Shown here: positions 28,745 through 38,318 of the stretch, piece after piece
Numbering within the stretch: position 1 is the stretch's first letter
How the letters are laid out: the number at the start of each line of letters is the position of its first letter
NCBI GenBank assembly: GCA_963776675.1
Contig: CAVZNR010000042.1
Location: forward strand, 1-64,000
Source: Hyphomicrobium_A sp963776675
GTDB taxonomy: Bacteria > Pseudomonadota > Alphaproteobacteria > Rhizobiales > Hyphomicrobiaceae
Direction of reading: 5' to 3'
DNA: 64,000 nucleotides
Made by a program: the position numbers and the translations under genes
Notes under the pieces: model-generated
Seen by the model: the letters and a program-made list of their open reading frames with translations, nothing else
What the model was told of the DNA's origin: nothing
Database searches by the model: none

Positions 28745-30511
28745 ATGTTTCCAGGTCTGCCAACAGCATCTCTCACCCTCAGCGATCTGTTCTCGTCACC
28801 GTTCCATTTCACGGTTCCCCCTTACCAAAGGCCGTACTCCTGGACCACCGCGGAAGCGGCACAACTCCTCGACGACGTGCTGGCGGCGACCGGAATTGGC
28901 GGTGACCCGGCAGCGACCGAGCCTGACTACTTCCTGGGTACGATCATCCTGATCGATGAGAGCGGCGGCGACCTGCCGAAAGGACGCGAGCGTGATCCGC
29001 GTACGTTCGAGATCGTCGATGGTCAGCAGCGGCTGGTGACGCTCGCCATTCTGGCGGCAGTTCTGCGCGATTTGGCGACCGAGCGCTGGCGCTGGGGCGG
29101 GCGCAACCGGCTCGATCAGCTGGTCGCTGCGGATACGGCGGCCACGCGTGTCCACGGCGTGCGCTACCGCATCGAGTTGCGGGCGCAGGAGCGTGATTTC
29201 CTGGAAACCTACGTGCAAACGCGCGGCGCCTGCGCGTCCTCAGCGGCGGTCGAGACGCACAGTCTGGCGGAGGAGCGCCTGTTGGCCGTGCGCGAGCTCT
29301 TCCGCGGCGAGCTCGCCGCGCTGGACGAGGGTGAGCGCCGTCGTCTCACCGATTACGTGTGCGAGCAGTGCCATTTCGTGGTCGTTTTGACGCGCGACAT
29401 CGACCGCGCGCACCGCCTGTTCACCGTGTTGAACGAGCGCGGCCGCATTTTGCAGCGCAACGACATTATGAAGGCGGAGCTGCTCAAGAGCGTGCCACCG
29501 GCGCGCGTCGAGAACGCGTTGGAGCAGTGGGATGACGCCTGCAAACTACTGGGTCCGAGCTTTGAGACGTTCTTCAGCCACCTGTTCAGCATCTACGGCC
29601 GCGGAGAATCCAAGATTCTTACCGGCCTCCGTCGCGCCGTCGTGCAGGCGGGCGGGGCCGAGCCGTTCCTCGACGACATCCTGACCCCGCTTGCCGCGGC
29701 CTATCACCGCGTGCTGCACGCCGCCGATGTGGAGCTCAACATCGATCCCGAAGCGCGCCGCTATCTGGTCTACCTGGGGCGTCTTGCGGAGGGTGATTGG
29801 GCGCCATCCGTCATGCTTGCCTTGCGCCAGTATGCAGACGATCCGGTGCGCGCCACGATGCTGCTCAAGGAGGTCGACCGGCTGGCGCACGTGTTGCGGC
29901 TCTTGTGCTTTGGCACCAACAAGCGCAAGCGGCGCTTCGCCGAGGTCGTCGACCTGATTATGAGCGGGGCTCCCATCAAAACTTCGGAGCCGCCTTTCAA
30001 GCTGTCGCGCGAGGAGATCCGCAATTTGGGCTACCATTTGCGCAGCCCCTATAAGCGCGATCAGGGCGTGTGCAAGCTTCTGCTGCTGCGTCTCAACGAC
30101 GAGATGACGCGCTCCACGACGTTGCTCGATCCGGGCGACTACAGCGTCGAGCACGTGCTGCCGCAGCGGCCGGGCGCGACGAGTGAGTGGCGCCGCTGGT
30201 TCCCCGATGCCGAAGAGCGCGAGCTGTGCACCGAGAGCATCGGCAATCTCGTCGTCGTGACGCAGAAACAGAACGACCGCGCGCGCAACCAGGAGTTTGG
30301 GCGCAAGCGCGAGATCTACCGCGGCACGGTGGACGATCCTCCTGTCCTCCCCATCACGCGCGATGCCGTCGAAGGGAGTGTGTGGCGAGCCGCCGAGATT
30401 CGTGCGCGCGAGCAAAAGCTCTTGGACCTCGTGCGCGACATCTGGGGCATTGAGGTCAACGGGCTGCTGAGCGCGGGCGCAGAGCAGCGCGAGCGCAACG
30501 CCGTCGCCTAG
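28745..30511 (+). CDS. DUF262-DUF1524 protein (GmrSD-type nuclease)
   Basis: Protein of 588 aa. The N-terminal DUF262 domain has PYQRPYSW and D92-GQQR-R96, the NTP-binding/hydrolysis signature. The C-terminal DUF1524 domain has EHVLPQ with H470, IGNLVVVTQKQND and NQEFGRKRE, the pattern of a His-Me (HNH) nuclease. Fusions of the two make GmrSD-type IV restriction enzymes that cut modified phage DNA. It stands alone, on the opposite strand from both neighbours, with a weak ribosome site (GAAAAAGAAA). A defence role is likely but not shown by neighbours. Confidence 0.85.
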   Translation: MFPGLPTASLTLSDLFSSPFHFTVPPYQRPYSWTTAEAAQLLDDVLAATGIGGDPAATEPDYFLGTIILIDESGGDLPKGRERDPRTFEIVDGQQRLVTLAILAAVLRDLATERWRWGGRNRLDQLVAADTAATRVHGVRYRIELRAQERDFLETYVQTRGACASSAAVETHSLAEERLLAVRELFRGELAALDEGERRRLTDYVCEQCHFVVVLTRDIDRAHRLFTVLNERGRILQRNDIMKAELLKSVPPARVENALEQWDDACKLLGPSFETFFSHLFSIYGRGESKILTGLRRAVVQAGGAEPFLDDILTPLAAAYHRVLHAADVELNIDPEARRYLVYLGRLAEGDWAPSVMLALRQYADDPVRATMLLKEVDRLAHVLRLLCFGTNKRKRRFAEVVDLIMSGAPIKTSEPPFKLSREEIRNLGYHLRSPYKRDQGVCKLLLLRLNDEMTRSTTLLDPGDYSVEHVLPQRPGATSEWRRWFPDAEERELCTESIGNLVVVTQKQNDRARNQEFGRKREIYRGTVDDPPVLPITRDAVEGSVWRAAEIRAREQKLLDLVRDIWGIEVNGLLSAGAEQRERNAVA

Positions 30512-30544
30512 CGTCGCCTGATGGAGACGACCCACGCTGGCCTC

Positions 30545-32209
30545 TCAAGCGGCCGCGACGAGGGCGCCTTTCAGCGCCTTGTCGATCAGCGCCCGCGTTT
30601 CCGGGATGCCATAGAGCTCGATAAAGCTGCCGAAGCGCGGGCCTTTGCTTTCACCTAGAAGCACCTCGTAAATGGCGTTGAACCAGGCGTTCGAGACGCC
30701 GGGTTTCTCCGGCGTGGCACCCTTGGCCTTGGGGTCCTGATAGCGCGGAATTGAGCGGCCCACGTCATAGAGGATGCTTTGAATCTCGTCGGCCGTGGCG
30801 TCGGGTCGCGCGCGCGCGAGCGCCTCGGACAGGGCCTCGAGGGCATCCCGCTCGACCTCGTCCGGCGGCCGGTAGCGCTTAGCCGGGCGCACGAAGTCTT
30901 CATAGTAGCGCACCGCGTATCCTGCGAGCTGATCGAGGAGCGGGAAAGTCTCGGGGCTCGCGCCGGGCACATGGCGGCGGATGAAGCCCCACAGCACGTC
31001 CTTGTCGTGCGCATTTGAGGCGGCGACGAGATTCAAAAGAAGCGCGAACGATACGGGCAGCTTGGTCTCCGGCGGGGCACCGCCGTGGATATGCCAAACG
31101 GCGTTATCGAGCTGTGCCTTGGCGTCCTGGCGCGAATACGCGGCGAGCAACTGCAGGTATTCGTCGACGGCGCGCGGGATCACGTCGAAGTAGAGCCGCT
31201 TTGCCGACTTAGGCTTCTGGAACATGAACAGAGACAAGCTCTCGGGGCTGGCGTAGCGCAGCCATTCGTCAATGGTCAGCCCGTTGCCGCGCGACTTGGA
31301 GATCTTCTCGCCCTTGTCGTCGAGGAACAGCTCGTAGTTGAACCCCTCGGGCGGCGCGCCGCCGAGTGCGCGGCAGATCTTGGACGACAGCGTCACGGAC
31401 TCGATAAGGTCCTTGCCAGCCATCTCGTAGTCGACGCCAAGCGCCGTCCAGCGCAACGCCCAGTCGGCTTTCCACTGGCATTTGACGTGCCCGCCGGTGA
31501 CGGGTGTCTCCACCTTCTCGCCGGTCTCCGGGTCGACATAGACCACGGTGCCTTTCTTGGGGTGGCGCTCCACCATCGGCACCTGCAGCACGCGGCCCGT
31601 CCGCGGACACACGGGCAGGAATGGCGAGTAGGTTGCGCGCCGTTCCGGCCCCAGCGTCGGCAGGATAATGTCCATGACCTTGTCGTAGACCTGGAGCATC
31701 TGCACAAGCGTCTCATCGAAGGCGCCCGACGTGTAGGCCTCCGTCGCCGAGATGAATTCGTAGGAAAAGTCGAAGCGGTCGAGGAAGTCGCGCAGCATTG
31801 CATTGTTGTGGTGCGCGAAGCTTTCGAACTTTCCGAACGGGTCCGGCACTTGCGTCAAAGGCTTGTCCAGCGCCGCCTGCAGCAACTCTTGGTTGGGCAC
31901 GTTGCCCGGCACCTTCCTGAGACCGTCCATGTCGTCTGAAAAGCAGATGAGACGCGTGGGCCGCTTGCCGTCGGTCAGGACCTGGAACGCGTGGCGAACC
32001 ATGCTGGTGCGCGCGACCTCGCCGAAGGTTCCGATATGCGGCAGGCCGGAGGGCCCATAGCCCGTTTCGAAGATGACGGCCTTGTCCTTGTCGGCTTTCA
32101 GCTTGTCGAGGCGCGCGATCAGGCGGCGCGCCTCCTCGAAGGGCCAGGCCTTGGTGTCGTTGAGAGCGGCAGCAGCGGTAGGGGCGGTCGGCAATGTCAT
32201 CTCGTTCAT
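30545..32209 (-). CDS. lysK: Class I lysyl-tRNA synthetase
   Basis: Enzyme of 554 aa that charges tRNA-Lys. It has the class I signatures PHIGTF (HIGH) near residue 57 and KISKSRGNG (KMSKS) near residue 300. Four Cys seen in other class I LysRS zinc sites are partly replaced here, as is common in alphaproteobacteria. The Met at residue 4 is an alternative start. The class I form replaces LysS in many alphaproteobacteria and archaea. Confidence 0.96.
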   Translation of the reverse strand: MNEMTLPTAPTAAAALNDTKAWPFEEARRLIARLDKLKADKDKAVIFETGYGPSGLPHIGTFGEVARTSMVRHAFQVLTDGKRPTRLICFSDDMDGLRKVPGNVPNQELLQAALDKPLTQVPDPFGKFESFAHHNNAMLRDFLDRFDFSYEFISATEAYTSGAFDETLVQMLQVYDKVMDIILPTLGPERRATYSPFLPVCPRTGRVLQVPMVERHPKKGTVVYVDPETGEKVETPVTGGHVKCQWKADWALRWTALGVDYEMAGKDLIESVTLSSKICRALGGAPPEGFNYELFLDDKGEKISKSRGNGLTIDEWLRYASPESLSLFMFQKPKSAKRLYFDVIPRAVDEYLQLLAAYSRQDAKAQLDNAVWHIHGGAPPETKLPVSFALLLNLVAASNAHDKDVLWGFIRRHVPGASPETFPLLDQLAGYAVRYYEDFVRPAKRYRPPDEVERDALEALSEALARARPDATADEIQSILYDVGRSIPRYQDPKAKGATPEKPGVSNAWFNAIYEVLLGESKGPRFGSFIELYGIPETRALIDKALKGALVAAA

Positions 32210-32716
32210 CGGGCTAAGAGGCGAAGCTAGGTGCGGCGCGACTGGTGGGTATGGTGAGTGGCCGGCACCCTAAAGCGAGACGCGTGCCTAGGGAAGCACC
32301 GCGGGCGTGCCCGGCTGCAGGGCGTGCGCCGCGCAGGTGATATTTGCCGTCAAGGAGCAAGAGGTGGATCTCCCCCAGACACTTGAGACGCTTGCTGACA
32401 ACTGATCACTACGAGTTCGTCTCCATAGTAGGGGGCCTGGGGCGAGGGCACCGCACCATGGCGACGCTGCATGAGCCCCACGACATGAACGTGTGGATGC
32501 GGCCAAAAAGGTGCGCAATCATCACGGCGGACGGCATTGGGTCGATCGGCGGAGGATCATTAAAAAGCAACCAATACCCAGTGTCTCGTCCCTCATCTCC
32601 CGCCATGCGTGTGCAAGTGTCCTTTGTCATGATTTGTACACCGATTTGGCGACGAATGGAGCCTGGGCACGTGGAGAGTACAGAGCAAAATCGGGGCTAT
32701 CCGAGCGTGCTTTCTT
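32210..32716. other. 507-bp non-coding stretch between lysK and the GGDEF-EAL gene
   Basis: Divergent upstream region of two genes. An open frame at 32344-32847 has no family features, and its composition differs from real genes here, so I do not call it. I see no tRNA or clear terminator. The region probably holds both promoters and a long leader for the signalling gene. Confidence 0.4.
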
Positions 32717-34885
32717 ATGCGCAGGCGCGAACGATCTGTTGGCTTGGGGCCGGTGTCCTGCTCCTCAGTGGCCCTGTTCGACGAACAGGGTGCGCTGCAG
32801 GGCTGCACGCCGGCATTTGTCGAGAATTGGGCGACCGCCTGCGATGATCATGCAGGCCGGATGATCGGCGACTTTCTACCCGACATGGATGCAGGTCGTT
32901 GGGCCGAAATCTGGCGCAGTGTGCAAAGCGATCGGGTGGAGCACTTGAGTTTCGCTGCGGCGACGACCGATCCTGAGCCTGGACAATCGATCGAGGTTGA
33001 AATCTGCCGGTTCGTAGAGCGGGGCGAAAGCCTGGCAAAGGTGGAGGTGCAGAGGGCGGACGGTGCCACGGCGCAGCTGCGAGCCCTGCAGCAGGAAATC
33101 CTCGAAGCCATGGCAAGTGGCGTCGCCTTGCCGGACATCATGAATCTCATGTGCCTACGCGCCGAGGCGATGGCGCCCGGGGACAGCTGTTCTGTGTTGT
33201 CCGTCGATCAGGAGGGGCGGCTGCACCACCTAGCGAGTCCGAGCCTTCCCGAGCACTATTCGCGCTCAATCGACGGAGTATCAATCGGTCCCAAGGTGGG
33301 GTCATGCGGTACGGCGGCCTATCGGGGAGAGCCGGTCGTGGTGACCGACATCGCCTCGGATCCGCTGTGGGAGGACTACAAGGAGCTGGCGCTGCCTCTT
33401 GAGCTCCAAGCGTGCTGGTCCAGTCCCATAAAGTCAGGAGATGGCCGCGTGCTCGGCGCGTTTGCGTTCTATTTTCCTGACCCGCGCGGTCCATCATTGC
33501 TGGAGCGGCAGATCGTGGCGACGTGTCTGCACATCTGCGCCATCGCCCTTGATTACGAGGAGACCCGCTCGCGCGTCTATGATCTGGCGTTTCGCGATAC
33601 GCTCACCAATCTCGCCAACCGGGCCCGCTTTCAGCAGCGGGTGAGTGAGGCTCTGCGCCTAATCGGCGAAACCGGCCAGCACCTCGCCATCCACTACGTC
33701 GGTCTCGATCAGTTCAAGTCCGTCAACGAAGGATTGGGTCATGCAGCCGGAGATGCGCTCCTGCAGGCTGTCGCTGCACGCCTTCGCGATGTCGCCACCG
33801 ACGCGGATTCGGTCGCGCGGATCGGAGGCGACGAGTTCGCGCTCGTGCAGATAGGTGACCTCAAGGCGCAGGAGATCGCTGACCGCGCCAGCCAGATCAT
33901 AGAACTCATCGGCCGGCCCTACGATCTCGACGGTCACCAAGTGGTGGAAGCGAGCGTCGGCATCGCACTGGCACCCGAGGATGGCACGACCGCAGATGAA
34001 CTCATGAAGAATGCGGCTTTGGCACTTCGCCAGGGCAAAGAAACGGGTCGTGGCACTTATTTCTTCTATGAAAAGGCGCTCAACGCCCGCATGCAGGCGC
34101 GGCGCAGGCTCGAGGATAATCTGCGCAGGGCGCACGCTGCCGGCGAGCTAGAGCTCCATTTCCAACCGATCGTCGAACTTCAGACTATGGAGGTCATAAG
34201 GGCCGAGGCTCTCTTGCGTTGGCGCGACGGCGCGCAGGGCATGATCGAGCCGTCCGAGTTCATTCCCGTGGCCGAAGACACAGGGCTCATCGTTCCGCTC
34301 GGCGCTTGGGCAATCGAGCAGGCCTGTATGGCAGCTGCGAGCTGGCCGGAGCGCGTCTCGGTCGCAGTCAATCTGTCACCAATTCAATTGGAAAAGCCGG
34401 GGCTGGTTGGGGCCGTTGGCAACGCGCTGAAGGTCTCCGGCCTCGACGCCTCGCGTCTAGAGTTGGAGATCACCGAGTTGGTACTTCTGCAAGCCAACGA
34501 CAGCAACCTTTCCATTCTCGATCGACTGGGTGATCTGGGGATCTCGATCGCCTTGGACGACTTCGGCACGGGCTACTCGTCGTTGAGCTACTTGCACAGG
34601 TTCGGATTCGACCGATTAAAGATCGATCACTCCTTCATCAAGAGCATCAACCGTAATGCGGGATCCCTCAAGATCGTGCGATCAATTGTGATGCTCGCTC
34701 ACAGTCTCGGTCTCAAGGTAACCGCGGAAGGGGTCGAAACCGACGAGCAGTTCGCGGCCGTTCGAGGCGAAGGCTGCGACGACGTGCAGGGCTACTACAT
34801 CGGCGATCCTCAGCCGCTCGAGACGTTTCCCCGGTGTCTGACGGGTGACACCCGATCGGGGCGTGTAGCGAGAGCGGAAAGCTAG
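32717..34885 (+). CDS. GAF-GGDEF-EAL cyclic-di-GMP signalling protein
   Basis: Protein of 722 aa without membrane helices. A degenerate PAS-like region (residues 15-130) is followed by a GAF domain (about 140-285), GGDEF (290-450) and EAL (470-705). GGDEF is intact at 370-374, but the first metal Asp of the canonical D-x-D-x-F-K is G329, and the R-x-x-D inhibitory site is TDAD, so cyclase activity is doubtful. The EAL domain has E497-A-L, DDFGTGYSS, KID, AEGVE and a late Gln, all needed for phosphodiesterase. It is probably a c-di-GMP-degrading enzyme with a regulatory GGDEF domain. Confidence 0.92.
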   Translation: MRRRERSVGLGPVSCSSVALFDEQGALQGCTPAFVENWATACDDHAGRMIGDFLPDMDAGRWAEIWRSVQSDRVEHLSFAAATTDPEPGQSIEVEICRFVERGESLAKVEVQRADGATAQLRALQQEILEAMASGVALPDIMNLMCLRAEAMAPGDSCSVLSVDQEGRLHHLASPSLPEHYSRSIDGVSIGPKVGSCGTAAYRGEPVVVTDIASDPLWEDYKELALPLELQACWSSPIKSGDGRVLGAFAFYFPDPRGPSLLERQIVATCLHICAIALDYEETRSRVYDLAFRDTLTNLANRARFQQRVSEALRLIGETGQHLAIHYVGLDQFKSVNEGLGHAAGDALLQAVAARLRDVATDADSVARIGGDEFALVQIGDLKAQEIADRASQIIELIGRPYDLDGHQVVEASVGIALAPEDGTTADELMKNAALALRQGKETGRGTYFFYEKALNARMQARRRLEDNLRRAHAAGELELHFQPIVELQTMEVIRAEALLRWRDGAQGMIEPSEFIPVAEDTGLIVPLGAWAIEQACMAAASWPERVSVAVNLSPIQLEKPGLVGAVGNALKVSGLDASRLELEITELVLLQANDSNLSILDRLGDLGISIALDDFGTGYSSLSYLHRFGFDRLKIDHSFIKSINRNAGSLKIVRSIVMLAHSLGLKVTAEGVETDEQFAAVRGEGCDDVQGYYIGDPQPLETFPRCLTGDTRSGRVARAES

Positions 34886-35003
34886 ACGAAAAACCCTCGC
34901 ACATTGGCGGGCTGGCCGTTACAATGTTGCGCAATCCGCCGGGGTCGCATCGGCGGGCCTCTAATAAAATCGGGCAGGTCCGTGCCCAAATAGGGAGCCA
35001 ACA

Positions 35004-35570
35004 ATGAAATCAAAGAAGTCGCTATTCACCGCTCTTGCGGTTTCGAGTGTGTTCGGCGCGCTGTGCGGCAGCGCAGATGCGGCGAGCCTCACCTCCGGCA
35101 AGAAGCTCGAGGTCAATGTCGATCCCGCGAAGGTCAGCGAGGAGACGAAGGCGCTGTGGGACCGCTTCGGCGGCTGGTGCGCTATTGCCGAGTGGCACCC
35201 TGCGGTGAAATCGTGTGACGAGACCAAAGAGGGCGACGATACCTACCGCACGCTGACGCTGCAGGATGGCGGCGTGATCAAGGAGAAGCTGCTCAGCACG
35301 TCCGGCGCCAGCTACCGCTATGCGATTGTCGAGAGCCCGCTTCCCGTCAAGAATTACGAGGCGCAGTTCTCCGTGGTGCCGGACGATGATGATCTCGACG
35401 AGGTCAATGTCGTGTGGGCGGCGACCTATGATGCGGCCGACGGCAAGGACGACAAAGACGCGCGCAACACCATCGACGGCATCTTCAAGGACGGCATCGC
35501 CAGCATCGATAAGATGATCGGCAAGAAGGACGGCGACAAAGATCACGACGACGATAAGGACAAGGACTGA
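35004..35570 (+). CDS. Exported SRPBCC (MxaD-like) protein
   Basis: Protein of 188 aa with a signal peptide (residues 1-27, ending GSADA), followed by an SRPBCC fold: LWDRFGGWCAIAEWHPAVKSC is the typical start and YRYAIVESPLPVKNYEAQFSV the later strands. The last 25 residues are almost all Asp and Lys. Such proteins include MxaD of methylotrophs, but methanol genes are absent here. A ribosome site AGGGAG is 7 bp before the ATG. Periplasmic; ligand unknown. Confidence 0.82.
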   Translation: MKSKKSLFTALAVSSVFGALCGSADAASLTSGKKLEVNVDPAKVSEETKALWDRFGGWCAIAEWHPAVKSCDETKEGDDTYRTLTLQDGGVIKEKLLSTSGASYRYAIVESPLPVKNYEAQFSVVPDDDDLDEVNVVWAATYDAADGKDDKDARNTIDGIFKDGIASIDKMIGKKDGDKDHDDDKDKD

Positions 35571-35622
35571 GGCGAGGAATCTTCCTTCTCGGCGGGGCTA
35601 CGTGGTCCCGCACAGGCCCTTT

Positions 35623-36276
35623 TCATTTGGTGGGCACGAGGTCACTCGCGAACGAGGCCGCCGCATCGGCGGCCGCGGCGAGGTTGCCTGATCGGGTGAA
35701 CCCGCTGCCGCCGCGTGGGCCGAGGTCGTGATCACCGTCCGCGGCCCAATGGATGCGGATCGACGGCGACAGCTTGTAGCTCTCGACCTCGCTGCGCGAG
35801 CCAAAGGGATCCCGCTCGCCTTGGACGATGAGCGCCGGGCAACGCATGCTTTGCAAGTGGGCCGTGCGCAGCTGGTCCGGTTTGCCGATCGGATGGAACG
35901 GATAGCCGAGGCACACCAAACCAACGATGCGCTCCTCGGCGAAGAGGGTGTCTGCGACAATGCTTGCGACGCGCCCGCCCATCGACTTGCCTCCGATGAG
36001 CAGCGCCTGGTCCGGCGCAACGGTCGTGGCGAGGCTGGCAACGACATCCTGATAATATTGGGTGAGCAGTTCCGCCTTCGGTGGAGGGCGGCGTTTGCCG
36101 CCTTGTCGTCGGGCGGCCATGTAAGGAAACTCGAAGCGCGAGACGCGCATGCCTCGCTCGACCAGCAGCCGGGTCACGGTCTCCATGAACGGACTCGTCA
36201 TCGGCGCCCCCGCGCCATGGGCGAGCACCAGATGACACTTTGCATTCTCCAGTCCGTCGGTACGGATTTCATTCAT
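35623..36276 (-). CDS. Alpha/beta hydrolase of the KANL3/Tex30 type
   Basis: Soluble hydrolase of 217 aa. The nucleophile elbow is GGKSMGGR, the acid is in QGERDPFG and the His is in ADGDHDL, a full triad. The N-terminal LVLAHGAGAPMTSPFM gives the oxyanion loop. Members of this group are small predicted esterases with no established substrate. It converges on the SRPBCC gene. Confidence 0.88.
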   Translation of the reverse strand: MNEIRTDGLENAKCHLVLAHGAGAPMTSPFMETVTRLLVERGMRVSRFEFPYMAARRQGGKRRPPPKAELLTQYYQDVVASLATTVAPDQALLIGGKSMGGRVASIVADTLFAEERIVGLVCLGYPFHPIGKPDQLRTAHLQSMRCPALIVQGERDPFGSRSEVESYKLSPSIRIHWAADGDHDLGPRGGSGFTRSGNLAAAADAAASFASDLVPTK

Positions 36277-36441
36277 GGATTTGCTTTAAACACGAGAGGT
36301 TCTCGGCTGGACTCTATGCGTCGTGTTGTTCCCGAGAAACAACCCCTTGGGTCGCGTGTGTCCCGTAGGGCTCCGGGGGGTCGCTTTTTGGCCGAACAGG
36401 CCTAGTATCGCCAGCGAATTGCTTTGCGAAGGGGGAGCCCG

Positions 36442-37491
36442 ATGCGCCGCACCCGCTCGTACCGTTTAGCGCTGCTGCCGTTTCTCGCGATCCTTGTCGG
36501 ACCGGTGAGTGCGCCTGAGGCTGAGACGGCGCTGAAAGCACCCGCTCCCGTCGCGGCACGCCGCAGCGCCGTCCCGATGCCGGTGCCGAAGGGTGCAAAC
36601 AGCGCGCCCACGGTGAAAAAGGGCAAGGAAGTCGCCAAGTATCTGTTCAGCAAAAAGAAGTCCGCGGCTGCCCTCGCGCCGCGAGCCGTCGGCTGGTACG
36701 CGGCGGGATGTCTTGCCGGCGGCGTGCAATTGTCCGACGCCGGCCCGGCGTGGCAGACCATGCGCCCGTCGCGCAACCGCGCCTGGGGACACCCCAAGCT
36801 GATCAAGCTCCTCAAGCGTCTCGGCACCGAAGCCAAAGCGAAAGACGGATGGCCCGGCCTGCTTGTCGGTGACATCGCGCAGCCGCGCGGCGGGCCGTTG
36901 ATTTCCGGACACGCGAGCCACCAGGTCGGTCTTGACGCCGACATCTGGCTCAATCCGATGCCCGATCACGTGCTCACCTACCGGGAGCGCGAGGATATCT
37001 CCGCCAAGTCGATGCTCGACAAGACGCAGCTCGCCGTGGATCCGAAAGTCTTCACCGACAAGCAGGTGGCGCTCATCAAGCGCGCCGCCTCCTATTCGGC
37101 CGTGCAGCGCATTTTCGTGCATCCCGCCATCAAGAAGGCGCTGTGCGAGCGCGCGGGCAAGGACCGGGCCTGGCTCTCCAAAGTGCGCCCGCTATGGGGC
37201 CACCACTACCACTTCCATATCCGCATCTATTGCCCCAATGGCGGCTGCCGGGCGCAGGCCCCCGTCGGGGATGGCGACGGATGCGGCAAGGAGGTGGACA
37301 ACTGGCTTAAGGAGATCGCGAAATCTCTGAAGCGGCCCCAGCCGAAGCCGGGCGAGAAGGTGATCCCTCCAAGTGCGCTGCGCATGATCACGATGGATCA
37401 GCTCCCCGCCGAGTGCCGCACCGTGCTCGACGCGCCGGCACCACCGCGGTCGCCGATGAAGCAGAAAGCGTCGACGACCGCGAAGAAATAG
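36442..37491 (+). CDS. mepA: Penicillin-insensitive murein endopeptidase MepA
   Basis: Periplasmic zinc endopeptidase of 349 aa that cuts D-Ala-meso-DAP cross-links in peptidoglycan. Residues 1-30 form a signal peptide. Zinc ligands are H160 and D167 (SGHASHQVGLDADIW) and a His in GHHYHFHIR. Paired Cys around the last domain (YCPNGGC) suggest disulfides. ATG 36442 follows AAGGGGGAG; an upstream TTG is less likely. Confidence 0.93.
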   Translation: MRRTRSYRLALLPFLAILVGPVSAPEAETALKAPAPVAARRSAVPMPVPKGANSAPTVKKGKEVAKYLFSKKKSAAALAPRAVGWYAAGCLAGGVQLSDAGPAWQTMRPSRNRAWGHPKLIKLLKRLGTEAKAKDGWPGLLVGDIAQPRGGPLISGHASHQVGLDADIWLNPMPDHVLTYREREDISAKSMLDKTQLAVDPKVFTDKQVALIKRAASYSAVQRIFVHPAIKKALCERAGKDRAWLSKVRPLWGHHYHFHIRIYCPNGGCRAQAPVGDGDGCGKEVDNWLKEIAKSLKRPQPKPGEKVIPPSALRMITMDQLPAECRTVLDAPAPPRSPMKQKASTTAKK

Positions 37492-37507
37492 CGCTATCGC
37501 CGTCCAA

Positions 37508-38167
37508 TTAGGCGGCGGTAACGCCCGTCGGCATCGGGCAGGCCACGCCCGTTCCGCCAAGGCCGCAGTAGCCGTGCGGAACCTTGGCCAGATACTGCTG
37601 GTGGTAGTCCTCGGCGAAATAGAACTCGGGTGCCTGCAGGATCTCGGTCGTAATCTCTCCAAAGCCGCTCTTCGACAACATTTTCTGATACTCGGCCTTG
37701 GACGCCTCGGCAGCCGTGCGCTGCGCATCGCTGAACGTATAGATGCCGGAGCGGTACTGGGTGCCGACGTCGTTGCCCTGGCGCATGCCCTGCGTCGGGT
37801 CGTGGCTCTCCCAGAACGTCTTGAGCAGCGTCTCGTAGCTGATGCGCTTGGGATCGTAGACGACGAGCACCACCTCGTTGTGGCCGGTCATGCCGGAGCA
37901 CACCTCCTGGTACGTCGGGTTGGGGGTAACCCCGCCCGCATAGCCGACGGCTGTGATCCATATGCCGGGGCCGAGCTCCCAGAACTTGCGCTCAGCCCCC
38001 CAGAAGCAGCCGATCCCGAACATGGCCCTCTCGCTGCCCTCGGGATAGGGCCCCTTGAGCGGGCGCGAGAAAATGTGGTGCTCCGCGGCCGTCGGAATGG
38101 CCTCGGGACGGCCCGGAAGGGCGGTCTCGGGGGTCGGCATCTGTGATTTGTTCTTACGGAAAAGCAT
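37508..38167 (-). CDS. msrA: Peptide methionine sulfoxide reductase MsrA
   Basis: Protein of 219 aa that reduces methionine-S-sulfoxide. The catalytic Cys is in GIGCFWGAE; the family motifs GYAGG, GHNEVV, QYRSGIY and EDYHQQYL follow in order, and resolving Cys are near the end (GYCGLGGTGVACP). I prefer the ATG at 38167 because GGAG lies 6 bp upstream. It is convergent with mepA. Confidence 0.96.
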   Translation of the reverse strand: MLFRKNKSQMPTPETALPGRPEAIPTAAEHHIFSRPLKGPYPEGSERAMFGIGCFWGAERKFWELGPGIWITAVGYAGGVTPNPTYQEVCSGMTGHNEVVLVVYDPKRISYETLLKTFWESHDPTQGMRQGNDVGTQYRSGIYTFSDAQRTAAEASKAEYQKMLSKSGFGEITTEILQAPEFYFAEDYHQQYLAKVPHGYCGLGGTGVACPMPTGVTAA

Positions 38168-38318
38168 GGGCATCTCCGGGGTTGGCAAGGCTGGCGGCCC
38201 TGATGACTTTGGAGCGGAATTCGGTCCTGATATAGTGTTTGTTACCGGGTAAGTGCAGTCATGCCGGGCGCGCCAAGGCGTGATCTGGGGACGGGGTCAT
38301 CTCGAGGGAGCAGTAACC

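Noticed and set aside
32344..32847. Possible 167-codon gene before the signalling gene
   Set aside because: No ribosome site, no family features, and it overlaps the GGDEF-EAL gene start.
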